Source: Streptomyces rubiginosohelvolus (lineage in GTDB: Bacteria; Actinomycetota; Actinomycetes; Streptomycetales; Streptomycetaceae). Taken from it: a DNA stretch of 64,000 nucleotides. Location: positions 1 to 64,000 of the forward strand of contig NZ_BMTW01000023.1 in assembly GCF_014649875.1 (NCBI RefSeq), written 5' to 3'. The translations under genes and the position numbers were made by a program. The stretch's first letter is position 1. Each line of letters begins with the position of its first letter. Of this stretch, positions 40,824-50,081 are shown piece by piece. The notes under the pieces were generated by a model. That model was not told where the DNA came from. It saw nothing but the letters and a program-made list of their open reading frames with translations, and searched no databases.

Positions 40824-42224
40824 ATGAGTCGCACCGTCATCCACGGTGGCCTGGTCATCACCGCGTCCGACGAGATCCACGCCGACGTACTCGTCGAGGG
40901 CGGCCGTATCGTCGCGCTCGCCGCCCACGGGACCGACGCCGCCGAGAGCTGGAGCGCCGACCGGCGGATCGACGCGACGGGCAAGTACGTCATCCCGGGC
41001 GGCGTCGACGGCCACACCCACATGGAGATGCCGTTCGGCGGAACGTACGCTGCCGACACCTTCGAGACCGGCACCCGCGCCGCCGCCTGGGGCGGCACGA
41101 CCACCATCGTCGACTTCGCCATCCAGAGCGTGGGCAAGTCCCTGCGCGAAGGGCTCGACGCCTGGTACGCCAAGGCCGACGGCAACTGCGCCATCGACTA
41201 CGCCTTCCACATGATCCTCGCGGACGTGAACCCGTCCTCGCTCAAGGAGATGGACCGCCTCGTCGCCGAAGGCGTGACTTCCTTCAAGCTGTTCATGGCC
41301 TACCCCGGGGTCTTCTACAGCGACGACGGCCAGATCCTGCGCGCCATGCAACAAGCCTCCGGCAACGGCGGGTTGATCATGATGCACGCCGAGAACGGCA
41401 TCGCCATCGACGTCCTGGTCGAGCAGGCCCTCGCCGCCGGGCACACCGACCCCCGCTACCACGGCGACGTCCGCAAGGTCGCCCTGGAGGCCGAGGCCAC
41501 CCACCGGGCCGTCCAGCTCGCCCGGGTCGCCGGATCCCCCCTCTACGTCGTCCACGTCTCCGCCGACGAGGCCGTCGAGGAGATCGCCGCCGCCCGCCAC
41601 AAGGGCCTCCCCGTCTTCGGCGAGACCTGCCCGCAGTACCTGTTCCTCTCCACCGACAACCTCGCCGAGCCCGACTTCGAGGGAGCCAAATACGTCTGCT
41701 CCACCCCGCTGCGCCCCAAGGAACACCAGGAAACCCTGTGGCGGGGCCTGCGCAACAACGAACTCCAGGTCGTCTCCACCGACCACTGCCCCTTCTGCTT
41801 CTCCGGGCAGAAGGAGATGGGCCGAGGCGACTTCTCCAAGATCCCCAACGGCATGCCCGGCGTCGAGCACCGCATGGACCTGCTGCACCAGGCCGTCGTG
41901 GACGGGCACATCACCCGCCGCCGCTGGATCGAGATCGCCTGCGCCTCCCCGGCCCGGATGTTCGGCCTCTACCCGAAGAAGGGCACCATCGCGCCGGGCG
42001 CCGACGCCGACATCGTCATCTACGACCCGGAAGCCGAGCAGATCCTCTCCGCCGAGACCCACCACATGAACGTCGACTACTCGGCGTACGAGGGGAAACG
42101 CATCACCGGCCAGGTCGAGACCGTGCTCTCGCGCGGCGAAGTCGTCATCGACGGACGGAAGTTCACCGGCCGCGCCGGCCACGGCAGCTACACCCCCCGC
42201 GCCACCTGTCAGTACCTCGACTAG
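40824..42224 (+). CDS. hydA: Dihydropyrimidinase
   Basis: Cyclic amidohydrolase (466 aa) that opens dihydrouracil or dihydrothymine to ureido acids, and can also act on hydantoins. The metal site is marked by GHTHMEMPFGG, the carboxylated Lys in VTSFKLFMAYPG, His in MMHAENG and VVHVS, and Asp in STDHCPFCF. The length and C-terminal VLSRGEVVIDGRKF are normal. A GAGGAG ribosome site precedes ATG 40824. It lies in the middle of the catabolic operon, between the aminotransferase and an LLM oxidoreductase. Confidence 0.95.
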   Translation: MSRTVIHGGLVITASDEIHADVLVEGGRIVALAAHGTDAAESWSADRRIDATGKYVIPGGVDGHTHMEMPFGGTYAADTFETGTRAAAWGGTTTIVDFAIQSVGKSLREGLDAWYAKADGNCAIDYAFHMILADVNPSSLKEMDRLVAEGVTSFKLFMAYPGVFYSDDGQILRAMQQASGNGGLIMMHAENGIAIDVLVEQALAAGHTDPRYHGDVRKVALEAEATHRAVQLARVAGSPLYVVHVSADEAVEEIAAARHKGLPVFGETCPQYLFLSTDNLAEPDFEGAKYVCSTPLRPKEHQETLWRGLRNNELQVVSTDHCPFCFSGQKEMGRGDFSKIPNGMPGVEHRMDLLHQAVVDGHITRRRWIEIACASPARMFGLYPKKGTIAPGADADIVIYDPEAEQILSAETHHMNVDYSAYEGKRITGQVETVLSRGEVVIDGRKFTGRAGHGSYTPRATCQYLD

Positions 42225-42235
42225 GAGATCCCGCC

Positions 42236-43237
42236 ATGGACTTCGGACTCGTCCTCCAGACGGACCCGCCCGCCTCCGCCGTCGTCGGCCTGATGCGGCG
42301 CGCCGAGCGCAACGGGTTCCGCTACGGCTGGACCTTCGACTCGGCGGTGCTCTGGCAGGAGCCGTTCGTCATCTACAGCCGCATCCTGGAGCACACGGAG
42401 AAGCTGATCGTGGGCCCGATGGTCACCAACCCGGGCACCCGCACCTGGGAGGTCACCGCCTCCACCTTCGCCACCCTGAACGACATGTACGGCAACCGCA
42501 CCGTCTGCGGCATCGGGCGCGGCGACTCCGCGATGCGCGTCGCGGGCCGCCGGCCCAACACCCTGGCCCGCCTCGGCGAGGCCACCGACGTCATCCGGGA
42601 CCTCGCCGAGGGCCGGGAGGCGACGGTCGACGGGCAGCCGGTGCAGATCCCCTGGGTGAAGGACGGGCGGCTGCCGGTGTGGATGGCGGCGTACGGGCCC
42701 AAGGCCCTGGCGCTGGCCGGGCAGAAGGCCGACGGCTTCATCCTCCAGCTCGCCGACCCCTTCCTCACCCAGTGGATGATCAAGGCGGTACGGGACGCGG
42801 CGGCCGACGCCGGACGCGACCCCGACTCCGTCACCATCTGCGTCGCGGCCCCCGCCTACGTCGGCGACGACCTCGACCACGCCCGGGAACAGTGCCGCTG
42901 GTTCGGCGGGATGGTCGGCAACCACGTCGCCGACCTGGTCGCCCGCTACGGCGAACACTCGGGCATGGTGCCGGACGAGCTGACCGCGTACATCGCAGGA
43001 CGCTCCGGCTACGACTACAGCCACCACGGCCGCACCGGAAACCCGGACACCGCCTTCGTCCCCGACGAGATCGTCGACCGGTTCTGCCTCCTCGGGCCCG
43101 CCGAGGCGCACATCGAGAAGCTGCGCCATCTGAAGGACCTCGGCGTCGACCAGTTCGCCGTCTACAACATGCACGACGCCCGCGAGGCGACCATCGACGC
43201 CTACGGGGCCGAGATCATCCCCGCCCTGACCGACTGA
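42236..43237 (+). CDS. LLM class F420-dependent oxidoreductase (TIGR03842-like)
   Basis: Luciferase-like (beta/alpha)8-barrel oxidoreductase (333 aa). Typical parts are MDFGLVLQTDPP, YGWTFDSAVLWQEPFVIYSRIL, VGPMVTNPGTR and GIGRGDSAMRVAGRRP, a pattern I associate with the TIGR03842 group of probable F420-dependent enzymes. The C-terminal half includes GPAEAHIEKLRHLKDLGVDQFAVY. It starts 11 bases after dihydropyrimidinase with AGGAG upstream, so it belongs to the operon. Its reaction is unknown; a step in pyrimidine reduction or in handling the carbonyl product is possible (inference). Confidence 0.9.
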   Translation: MDFGLVLQTDPPASAVVGLMRRAERNGFRYGWTFDSAVLWQEPFVIYSRILEHTEKLIVGPMVTNPGTRTWEVTASTFATLNDMYGNRTVCGIGRGDSAMRVAGRRPNTLARLGEATDVIRDLAEGREATVDGQPVQIPWVKDGRLPVWMAAYGPKALALAGQKADGFILQLADPFLTQWMIKAVRDAAADAGRDPDSVTICVAAPAYVGDDLDHAREQCRWFGGMVGNHVADLVARYGEHSGMVPDELTAYIAGRSGYDYSHHGRTGNPDTAFVPDEIVDRFCLLGPAEAHIEKLRHLKDLGVDQFAVYNMHDAREATIDAYGAEIIPALTD

Positions 43238-43321
43238 ACCTCGCCTCCCCGCTGCCCGTCCGCACGCGCCCGCCCGCATCGCCCCGCACGGCACCGCTCC
43301 CGAGCGAAGGGCTCCACCGCC

Positions 43322-44869
43322 ATGACCGCCACCGTCCCGCCCACCCCACCGCCCCCGGACGCGATACCCGCGCCCGCCGCCGCGTCCGGCCGCGTCGAAC
43401 TCGCCCCCGGACAGCTCCCCGACGACCCCCGCTTCGCCAACGACGACCTGCTGCCCGTCCCCGTGGAGCGGCGCACCTGGACGACGTACAACTTCGCGGC
43501 CCTGTGGATCGGGATGGCCCACAACATCCCGTCCTGGCTGCTCGCCTCCGGCCTGGTGGCGCTCGGCATGGACTGGAAACAGGCCGTGTTCACCATCGCG
43601 CTCGCCAATGTGATCGTGCTGGCCCCGATGCTGCTGACCGGCCACGCCGGACCCAAGTACGGCATCCCCTTCCCCGTCCTGGCCCGCGCCTCCTTCGGTC
43701 TGCGCGGCGCCAATCTGCCCGCCCTGATCCGGGCCGCCGTCGCCTGCGCGTGGTTCGGCATCCAGACCTGGATCGGCGGCGTCGGCATCTTCACGCTGCT
43801 CGGCAAGATCTTCGGCGGCTGGGCCGGTGCGGCGGAGATCGGCGGGCAGCCCTGGACGCTCTGGCTCTGCTTCGTCCTCTTCTGGGCCCTCGAACTGACC
43901 ATCATCTACCGGGGTATGGACACTCTGCGCCGCTTCGAGAACTGGGCGGCGCCCTTCGTCCTGGTCGGCGCGGTCGTGCTGCTCATCTGGGTCGCGGCCA
44001 AGGCGGGCGGCTTCGGTCCGCTGCTGGACCAGCCGTCCGCGCTCGGCTGGGGCGCCGACTTCTGGCCGGTCTTCTTCCCCTCGCTGATGGGCATGATCGC
44101 CTTCTGGTCGACGCTCTCCCTCAACATCCCCGACTTCACCCGCTTCGGCGCGGGCCAACGCGCCCAGATCTGGGGCCAGTCGCTAGGTCTCCCGACCACG
44201 ATGACCTTCTTCGCCCTGCTCTCCGTCTTCGTCACCTCCGGTTCGCAGGCGGTCTACGGGGTGGCCCTCTGGGACCCGGTCCAGCTCGTCGCCCGGACCG
44301 ACAACGTCTTCGGTCTCGTCTTCGGTCTGGTCACCGTGCTGATCGCGACGGTCTCGGTGAACATCGCGGCGAACGTGGTCTCTCCGGCGTACGACCTGGC
44401 GAACCTCGCACCGAAGCTCATCAGTTTCCGGACCGGGGCGCTGATCACGGGGGTGATCGGGGTCGTCATCATGCCGTGGAAGCTCACCGAGACGCCCGAG
44501 CTGTACATCTTCACCTGGCTGGGCCTGGTCGGCGGCCTGCTCGGTACGGTCGCGGGCATCCTGATCGCCGACTACTGGATCGTCCGCCGCACCGTCCTCG
44601 ATCTGCCCGACCTCTACCGGCCGGGCGGCCGGTACTGGTACCGGAACGGCTGGAACTGGCGGGCGGTGGTGGCCTTCGTGGTCGGCGGCGTCCTCGCGGT
44701 GGGCGGTTCGCACTCGGCACCCGGCAAGGGCCCGTTCCCCGCCGACGGACTGATCCCGTTCCTGAAGCCGCTGGCCGACTACGGCTGGGCGGTCGGGCTC
44801 GCCTCCTCGCTGCTGCTGTACGTGGCGCTGACGCGTCGGCCGACTACCCGGCCGGTCACACCGGTTTGA
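43322..44869 (+). CDS. NCS1 family nucleobase/hydantoin transporter
   Basis: Membrane symporter (515 aa) with 12 predicted transmembrane segments, of the nucleobase:cation symporter-1 family. Motifs are WTTYNFAALWIGMAHNIPSWLLASGL near residues 56-80, FPVLARASFGLRGANLPALIRA, the GIQTWIGG substrate region and LNIPDFTRFG. It probably imports uracil, allantoin or hydantoin as the entry step for this operon. It is the last gene; its stop overlaps the end of a convergent gene by 14 bases. Confidence 0.92.
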   Translation: MTATVPPTPPPPDAIPAPAAASGRVELAPGQLPDDPRFANDDLLPVPVERRTWTTYNFAALWIGMAHNIPSWLLASGLVALGMDWKQAVFTIALANVIVLAPMLLTGHAGPKYGIPFPVLARASFGLRGANLPALIRAAVACAWFGIQTWIGGVGIFTLLGKIFGGWAGAAEIGGQPWTLWLCFVLFWALELTIIYRGMDTLRRFENWAAPFVLVGAVVLLIWVAAKAGGFGPLLDQPSALGWGADFWPVFFPSLMGMIAFWSTLSLNIPDFTRFGAGQRAQIWGQSLGLPTTMTFFALLSVFVTSGSQAVYGVALWDPVQLVARTDNVFGLVFGLVTVLIATVSVNIAANVVSPAYDLANLAPKLISFRTGALITGVIGVVIMPWKLTETPELYIFTWLGLVGGLLGTVAGILIADYWIVRRTVLDLPDLYRPGGRYWYRNGWNWRAVVAFVVGGVLAVGGSHSAPGKGPFPADGLIPFLKPLADYGWAVGLASSLLLYVALTRRPTTRPVTPV

Positions 44870-45620
44870 CGCTGCGGCCCAGCAGCGCCGTGACGTCCAC
44901 CGTCTCGTCCGCCGAGGGAGTGGCCGTGGGCACCGGCCGGTCGAAGCCGGAGAAGTCCACGGTCCCTTCCCCCTCCGCGTTCCGCACGGTGATCCGCACC
45001 GGGTACGGCGTGCCCTCGGCGGCCACATAGGCCGTCAGGCGCTCACTGCCGCCCTCGGCCCGGGTCACCGGGACGGTCGGCGCGCCGTTCACATCGGTCC
45101 TGGCGCCCTTCGTCAGCGTGTCGAGGTCGGCCGTGCCGACGTTGTCCGTGATCAGCTCGCGGAACGTGTCGAGGTCGCAGACCTCGGTCACCTCCAGCAG
45201 CCGGGGGTCGTCGGCCGAGGCCTTCATGTAGCGGCCGTCGAGGATCGCGTCGAAGGTGGAACCGCCGATCGGCACATGGGTGCTCCAGAAGGCGGCGTCC
45301 GGCTTCAGCCAGACGTCGTCGCCGCGTTTCACGATCTCCACCGAACCGTCGTCACCCATGTCCACCCCGCCCGCGCAGTTCCCCTCGCGGTCCAGCGTGA
45401 GGTCGATGCTCATGTCCTCCCCGGTCCCGTCGACGCTGCCGCGTGCGCTCAGATGCAGGGACCGGACGTCGACGAGGGCGTCGCGGGCGCGTTCGGCGAT
45501 CTCCTCGGCGGGGAGCCTGTCGATGTCGTCGTCAGCCTGCGCGAGGGTGCCACCCGTCACGGTGAGAGCGACGGCCGCCGCACCCGCGGCCGCCCGGGCG
45601 GCCCATCGGTGTCCGCTCAC
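44856..45620 (-). CDS. Secreted protein with LolA/LppX-like fold, hypothetical
   Basis: Exported protein (254 aa). The signal peptide (about residues 1-29, ALTVTGGTLAQA) has no lipobox Cys, so it is probably released or only loosely held. The mature part resembles the single-sheet lipoprotein fold of the LolA/LppX group (ARDALVDVRSLHLSARG, DLTLDREGNCAGGVDMG, DVWLKPDAAFWSTH), suggesting lipid binding. Two Cys residues (NCAGG, EVCDLD) may be bridged. Related actinobacterial lipoproteins are numerous; this copy is divergent from another small secreted protein gene. It overlaps the NCS1 gene end by 14 bases. Confidence 0.8.
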   Translation of the reverse strand: MSGHRWAARAAAGAAAVALTVTGGTLAQADDDIDRLPAEEIAERARDALVDVRSLHLSARGSVDGTGEDMSIDLTLDREGNCAGGVDMGDDGSVEIVKRGDDVWLKPDAAFWSTHVPIGGSTFDAILDGRYMKASADDPRLLEVTEVCDLDTFRELITDNVGTADLDTLTKGARTDVNGAPTVPVTRAEGGSERLTAYVAAEGTPYPVRITVRNAEGEGTVDFSGFDRPVPTATPSADETVDVTALLGRSVKPV

Positions 45621-45820
45621 GTCGCCTCCTCGGAAAGGCCCCGGTCAGGGCGTGCGAACCAGGATGACCGGCACATTCGAGCGTACGCCGGGAGAGGGGG
45701 CGCCGCCCGGCGCGCGTACGGAGAGTGAAGCGCCACGGTGTTTTCGACCACGGAGCGTGGGCAAAGCTGCGGTGATCCCGCCCGGGGTCACGTACGCACG
45801 CAGCATGAAGGAGACCATCG

Positions 45821-46207
45821 ATGAACCTGTTCACGGGGACGAGGCGCAAGGGCGGCACGGCCGCGGGGAGGCGCTCCCGGTCCGTCCTGCGGGCGCTCGC
45901 CGCCGCGGCGACGGTGTCCGCACTGGCGGTTTCCGTCACGTCGGCGACCGCGACCGCCGCCCCGGCCGCGATCCCGCCCGGCCTGTCCTGCGACACCGGC
46001 AAGCACGCCATCGACGAGTACACGGGCTTCGCGCTCTGTCGTAACAACGGCAGCCAGACGCAGACCTTCTGGGTCCATCTGGTCTGCGGCTGGGCCCCGG
46101 ACGTCGACGGCAACCACGTCACTCTGAGGCCCGGCGAGTCCGGCCAGTCCACCGCCCACTGCGGGAAGATCGGCACCGGAATCGGCGAGATCCACGTACG
46201 ACCGTGA
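45821..46207 (+). CDS. Small secreted protein, hypothetical
   Basis: Short exported protein (128 aa). A basic N terminus (GTRRKGG...RRSRS) and hydrophobic core end in ATATAAPAA, a likely cleavage site near residue 49. The mature part of about 80 residues has four cysteines (LSCDTG, ALCRNN, LVCGWAP, AHCGK), fitting two disulfides. It has no motif I can assign. Start at ATG 45821, near an AGGAG sequence. Confidence 0.75.
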   Translation: MNLFTGTRRKGGTAAGRRSRSVLRALAAAATVSALAVSVTSATATAAPAAIPPGLSCDTGKHAIDEYTGFALCRNNGSQTQTFWVHLVCGWAPDVDGNHVTLRPGESGQSTAHCGKIGTGIGEIHVRP

Positions 46208-46377
46208 TGCCGGAGATGTGAGAACCGGCAGCATCCGCTGCAGCGGCAATACCCGCAACGGCCCGGACGGCCCGAACGGTTGAGCGTGCCGCCTCCTCTC
46301 GTTACCCTCCAGTAAGGAGATGTGGGCGCAGCCGGGACGACCGGCCGGCCCCGCGACACGAGGGAGGCGGCACGCCC

Positions 46378-47871
46378 ATGTCCTCAGCGGAGCCCACCGA
46401 AGCGGGACGCACCGAGCAGACCGGCCCGGCCGTACGGGAGCCCGGTCGCGCCCCCCGTCCGGCGGCCCCCGTCCCGTCGCCGCTCCCCGGACTCGCGGAG
46501 AGCGCCCGCCTGCTCGCCGACGCCACCACCACCTCCACCGCACTCGTGGCCGACGCCCTCGCCCGGATCGAGGCCACCCAGCCCACCCTCAACGCCTTCC
46601 GGCACCTGCGGGCCGCAGCCGCGCTCGCCGAGGCCGCGGAGGCCGACCGCAGGCTCGCGGCGGGGGAGCGGCTGCCGCTCCTGGGCGTGCCGGTCGCCGT
46701 CAAGGACGACACCGATGTGGCGGGCCTGCCCACGCACTTCGGCTGCGACGGCGAGCGGCCCCCGGTGGCATCCGACAGCGAGGCGGTCCGCCGGCTGCGC
46801 GCCGCCGGAGCCGTCGTCGTCGGCAAGACCAACTCCTGCGAACTGGGCCAGTGGCCCTTCACCGAGGGAACCGCCTTCGGCGCCACCCGCAACCCGTGGA
46901 ACACCGCGCACACCCCGGGCGGCTCGTCCGGCGGTTCCGCCGCCGCTGTCGCCGCCGGGCTCGTCCCCGCCGCCCTCGGCTCGGACGGCGCCGGCTCCGT
47001 GCGCATCCCCGCCGCGTGGACGCACCTCGTCGGCATCAAACCGCAGCGCGGGCGCATCTCGGTCCACCCGCACAGCGACGCCTTCCAGGGCCTCACCGTG
47101 AACGGCCCCCTCGCCCGTACGGTCGCCGACGCCGCGCTGCTCCTGGACGCCGTCGCCGGGGCCCACCCCGAGGACTTCCACCGCCCGCCCGCCGTGCGCG
47201 CCGCCGACGCCGCCCGCCGCGACCCGGGCCGGCTGCGTATCGCCCTCGCCTGGCGTCCCCCGCTCACCCTCACCGGCGCCGGACCGGACCCGGAGGTGCG
47301 CCGGGCCGTCACCGCGCTCGCCGACACCCTCGCCCGGCTCGGCCACCACGTCGAGGAGGCCCGCCCCCGGTACGGGCTGATCGGCCTCGCCTTCGTGCCC
47401 CGCGCCACCGTGGGCATCGCCGAGTTCGCCGCCCGGCACCCCGAACCGGCCCTGCTCGACCCGCGCACCCGCAGCGCCCTGCGCACCGGGACGCGGCTGG
47501 GCGGCCGGGTGGTGCGGGCCGCCCGCGCCCGCGAAGTGCGCCAGCACCGCAGGATCGGCGCCCTCTTCGACGCCTCCGGGTTCGACGTGCTCCTCACCCC
47601 GACCACGGCCGCGCCGCCGCCCCGGATCGGCAGGTTCGACGACCTGAGCGCCTGGCGCACCGACGTCGCGATGGCCGCCGCCTGCCCCTACGCCTGGCCG
47701 TGGAACGTCCTCGGCTGGCCCGGGGTGAACGTCCCGGCCGGATTCACCCGCTCCGGCCTCCCGGTCGGGGCCCAGCTGCTCGGCCCCTCCCGCAGCGAGG
47801 AGCGGCTGATCGCGCTCGCCGCCCAACTGGAGGACGACCGGCGCTGGTTCGAGTACCGGCCGCCCGCCTGA
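46378..47871 (+). CDS. Amidase (amidase signature family)
   Basis: Amidase-signature hydrolase (497 aa) with the Ser-cisSer-Lys triad: Lys in VPVAVKDDTDVAG, cis-Ser in GGSSGGSAAAVAAGLVPAALGSDGAGSVRIPAAW and the nucleophile Ser in its last GAGSVRIPA. The rest of the fold is normal. The substrate class (glutamyl-tRNA, aliphatic or aromatic amides, urea derivatives) cannot be chosen; it is not in a gatCAB context. ATG 46378 has GGGAGG upstream. A 26-base hairpin begins in its stop codon. Confidence 0.9.
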   Translation: MSSAEPTEAGRTEQTGPAVREPGRAPRPAAPVPSPLPGLAESARLLADATTTSTALVADALARIEATQPTLNAFRHLRAAAALAEAAEADRRLAAGERLPLLGVPVAVKDDTDVAGLPTHFGCDGERPPVASDSEAVRRLRAAGAVVVGKTNSCELGQWPFTEGTAFGATRNPWNTAHTPGGSSGGSAAAVAAGLVPAALGSDGAGSVRIPAAWTHLVGIKPQRGRISVHPHSDAFQGLTVNGPLARTVADAALLLDAVAGAHPEDFHRPPAVRAADAARRDPGRLRIALAWRPPLTLTGAGPDPEVRRAVTALADTLARLGHHVEEARPRYGLIGLAFVPRATVGIAEFAARHPEPALLDPRTRSALRTGTRLGGRVVRAARAREVRQHRRIGALFDASGFDVLLTPTTAAPPPRIGRFDDLSAWRTDVAMAAACPYAWPWNVLGWPGVNVPAGFTRSGLPVGAQLLGPSRSEERLIALAAQLEDDRRWFEYRPPA

Positions 47872-47923
47872 CAGATGGCGCTCACGCCCGGGCCGACGGC
47901 CCGGGCGTGAGCGCCATCTGTCA
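47869..47923. terminator. Perfect 26-base hairpin, bidirectional terminator
   Basis: Arms 47869-47894 and 47898-47923 are exact inverses with a 3-base loop. The left arm starts with the amidase stop codon TGA, and the right arm ends 17 bases before the stop of the convergent sigma factor gene. It should terminate both transcripts. Confidence 0.9.
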
Positions 47924-47940
47924 CCTTTCCCTCTTGCTGG

Positions 47941-48819
47941 TCACTTCTCGGTGAGCATGTCCTTGCGGAGTTTCGTGAGCAGCCGGGACAGCAGTCGGGA
48001 GACATGCATCTGGGAGATGCCGAGGTGCTCGCCGATCTGGGCCTGTGTCATCTCCTGGCCGAACCGCATCGCGACGATCTCCCGCTCCCGTTCGTCCAGC
48101 TGCTCCAGCAGCGGAGCCAGTGTGTGCAGGTCCTCGACCAGTTCCATGGCCGGGTCGACGTCCCCCTTGATGTCGCCGTAGGTGACCGTTTCGGCGCTGT
48201 TCTGGTCCGCGCCGATGGGCAGGTCGAGGGAGCCCGCCGTGTAGCCGTTGGCGGCTATGAGCCCCTCGATGACCTCTTCCTCGGTGAGTTCCAGATGCTG
48301 GGCGAGTTCGGCGACCGTGGGCTCGCGGTCCAGACGGGTGGAGAGCGCCTCGCGGGTCTTGGCCAGGGTCACGCGCAGTTCCTGCAGACGGCGCGGCACG
48401 TGGACGGCCCACGTCGAGTCGCGGAAGAACCGCTTGATCTCGCCGACGATGTACGGGATGGCGAACGAGGTGAACTCGACCTCCCGGCTGAGCTCGAACC
48501 GGTCGATCGCCTTGATCAGCCCGATCGTGCCGACCTGGATGATGTCTTCCATCTCACCGCTGCCACGGTTGCGGAAGCGCTTCGCCGCGAAGTGCACCAG
48601 CGAGAGGTTCATCTCGATCAGGGTGTTCCGCGCGTACTGGTACTCGTGTGTGCCCTCTTCCAGCACCTGCAACTGGTCGAAGAACAGTACCGCCAGCTTC
48701 CGTGCGTCCTTCGGTGCGATCTTCCCGGGGTCATCGATCAGCGGAAGGGCCGTGGGAGCGGCGGGCATGTCGTGTTCCGGGGTGGTGGAGAGCTGAGGGT
48801 GCTGCGTTGTGGTCGGCAC
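47941..48819 (-). CDS. RNA polymerase sigma factor, SigB/SigF/SigG type
   Basis: Group 3 sigma factor (292 aa). Region 2 includes EYQYARNTLIEMNLSLVHFAAKRF and the promoter -10 reading block GSGEMEDIIQVGTIGLIKAIDRF with FTSFAIPYIVGEIKRFFRD. Region 3 is TREALSTRLDREPTVAELAQHLELTEEEV; region 4 has REREIVAMRFGQEMTQAQIGEHLGISQMHVSRLLSRLL. It matches the stress and development family often controlled by anti-sigma kinases, though none is adjacent. GTG 48819 is preferred to a GTG at 48855 because GGGAGA precedes it by five bases. Confidence 0.93.
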   Translation of the reverse strand: MPTTTQHPQLSTTPEHDMPAAPTALPLIDDPGKIAPKDARKLAVLFFDQLQVLEEGTHEYQYARNTLIEMNLSLVHFAAKRFRNRGSGEMEDIIQVGTIGLIKAIDRFELSREVEFTSFAIPYIVGEIKRFFRDSTWAVHVPRRLQELRVTLAKTREALSTRLDREPTVAELAQHLELTEEEVIEGLIAANGYTAGSLDLPIGADQNSAETVTYGDIKGDVDPAMELVEDLHTLAPLLEQLDEREREIVAMRFGQEMTQAQIGEHLGISQMHVSRLLSRLLTKLRKDMLTEK

Positions 48820-48987
48820 GAGAGTCTCCCGGTGACGGATGTGTGTGGACAACACGGGAGGGCACCGACAGGGAACACCTCACGGCGGCCGATGCCGCTC
48901 CCATGAGTGTGTGCCTATCTGCCTAAGCACGCTGGTTCCGCTTCTGTCCCCGATCGGTGTTCTCAAACACAGCCGTTTCCCTGCTCC

Positions 48988-49025
48988 CTGTTGGGGCCCG
49001 GCGGATCCTGGTCGGGCCCCAACAG
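48988..49025 (-). terminator. Hairpin terminator of the murG/epimerase operon
   Basis: 13-base arms CTGTTGGGGCCCG (48988-49000) and its inverse (49013-49025), with a 12-base loop, lie 7 bases beyond the epimerase stop on the minus strand. Confidence 0.7.
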
Positions 49026-49031
49026 AGGGCT

Positions 49032-50081
49032 TCAGACCTGGTAGCGCCCCGGTGCGAAGAGGTGCAGATGCTCCGCCACCCAGGCGGACGTCCGTTCCAG
49101 GCCTTCCTCCAGGCCGACCTCCGGTTCCCAGCCCGCCCAGGTGCGGGCGCGGGTGTTGTCGGAGAGCAGGCGGTGGACCTCGCTGCCGGAGGGCCGCAGC
49201 CGCGCCGGGTCCACGACGATCTCGGCGTCCCGGCCGGAGGCGGTGATGAGGGCCTTCGCGAGGTCCCCGACCGAGATCTCCCGGCCGGTACCGAGGTTGA
49301 CGCTCTGTCCCAGCGCCCGGTCGCAGCCGGCCAGGGCCAGGAATCCGGCGGCGGTGTCGGTGACGTAGGTGAAGTCGCGGGTCGGGGTCAGCGAGCCGAG
49401 GCGAATCTCCCGTGCCCCGGAGTGCAGTTGGGCGAGGATCGCCGGGATCACGGCCCGGGCGGACTGGCGCGGCCCGTAGGTGTTGAACGGCCGTACGACC
49501 GTCACCGGCAGCTCGAAGGCATGCCAGTGGGACAGCGCCATCATGTCCGCGCCGATCTTCGATGCGGAGTAGGGCGACTGCGACTGGAGGGGGTGGTCCT
49601 CGCTGATCGGCGCCGTCAGGGCGGTCCCGTACACCTCGCTGGTGGAGGTGTGCAGGAGGCGTCGGACAGAGTGGCGGCGGCAGGCCTCGGCGATGTTCTC
49701 CGTGCCGACCACGTTCGTGCGGACGTAGGCGCCGGGGGAGTCGTAGCTGTAGGGGATGCCGATGAGCGCGGCGAGGTGGAAGACCGTGTCACAGCCCTCG
49801 ACCGCGTCCATCACGCGGCCCGCGTCGCCGACGTCCCCGGCGATGAACTCGACCGGGCCGTGCGGGTCGTCGAGGTAGCGGGCGAGGTGGCCCTTCTCGG
49901 CGTACGGCTTGTAGTGGACGAACGCCCGGACGCGCGCGCCGCGTTCGACGAGCAGGTCCACGAGGGTCGAGCCGATGAAGCCTTCGGCTCCGGTGACGAG
50001 GACGGTTCGGCCGGTCCAGTCGACGGCGGTGCTGTCCATGGCGACGGCGGTGCTGTCCACGTCGGCGGTGGTGCTGTTCAT
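49032..50081 (-). CDS. NAD-dependent sugar epimerase/dehydratase
   Basis: Extended short-chain dehydrogenase (349 aa) acting on a nucleotide sugar. The NAD loop is VLVTGAEGFIGSTL, the active-site Tyr and Lys are in YSASK, and the Ser/Thr partner is in LHTSTSEVYGTA. Closest by motif are UDP-GlcNAc 4-epimerases or dTDP-glucose/GDP-mannose 4,6-dehydratases. The first 22 residues come from a 21-base tandem repeat with three possible starts; the ATG at 50081 overlaps the upstream stop by four bases and is used. It is coupled to a MurG-family transferase, suggesting it makes or alters a donor sugar for that enzyme. Confidence 0.85.
   Translation of the reverse strand: MNSTTADVDSTAVAMDSTAVDWTGRTVLVTGAEGFIGSTLVDLLVERGARVRAFVHYKPYAEKGHLARYLDDPHGPVEFIAGDVGDAGRVMDAVEGCDTVFHLAALIGIPYSYDSPGAYVRTNVVGTENIAEACRRHSVRRLLHTSTSEVYGTALTAPISEDHPLQSQSPYSASKIGADMMALSHWHAFELPVTVVRPFNTYGPRQSARAVIPAILAQLHSGAREIRLGSLTPTRDFTYVTDTAAGFLALAGCDRALGQSVNLGTGREISVGDLAKALITASGRDAEIVVDPARLRPSGSEVHRLLSDNTRARTWAGWEPEVGLEEGLERTSAWVAEHLHLFAPGRYQV

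Noticed and set aside
47941..48855. Longer start for the sigma factor at GTG 48855
   Set aside because: It has no ribosome site, while GTG 48819 has GGGAGA five bases ahead.
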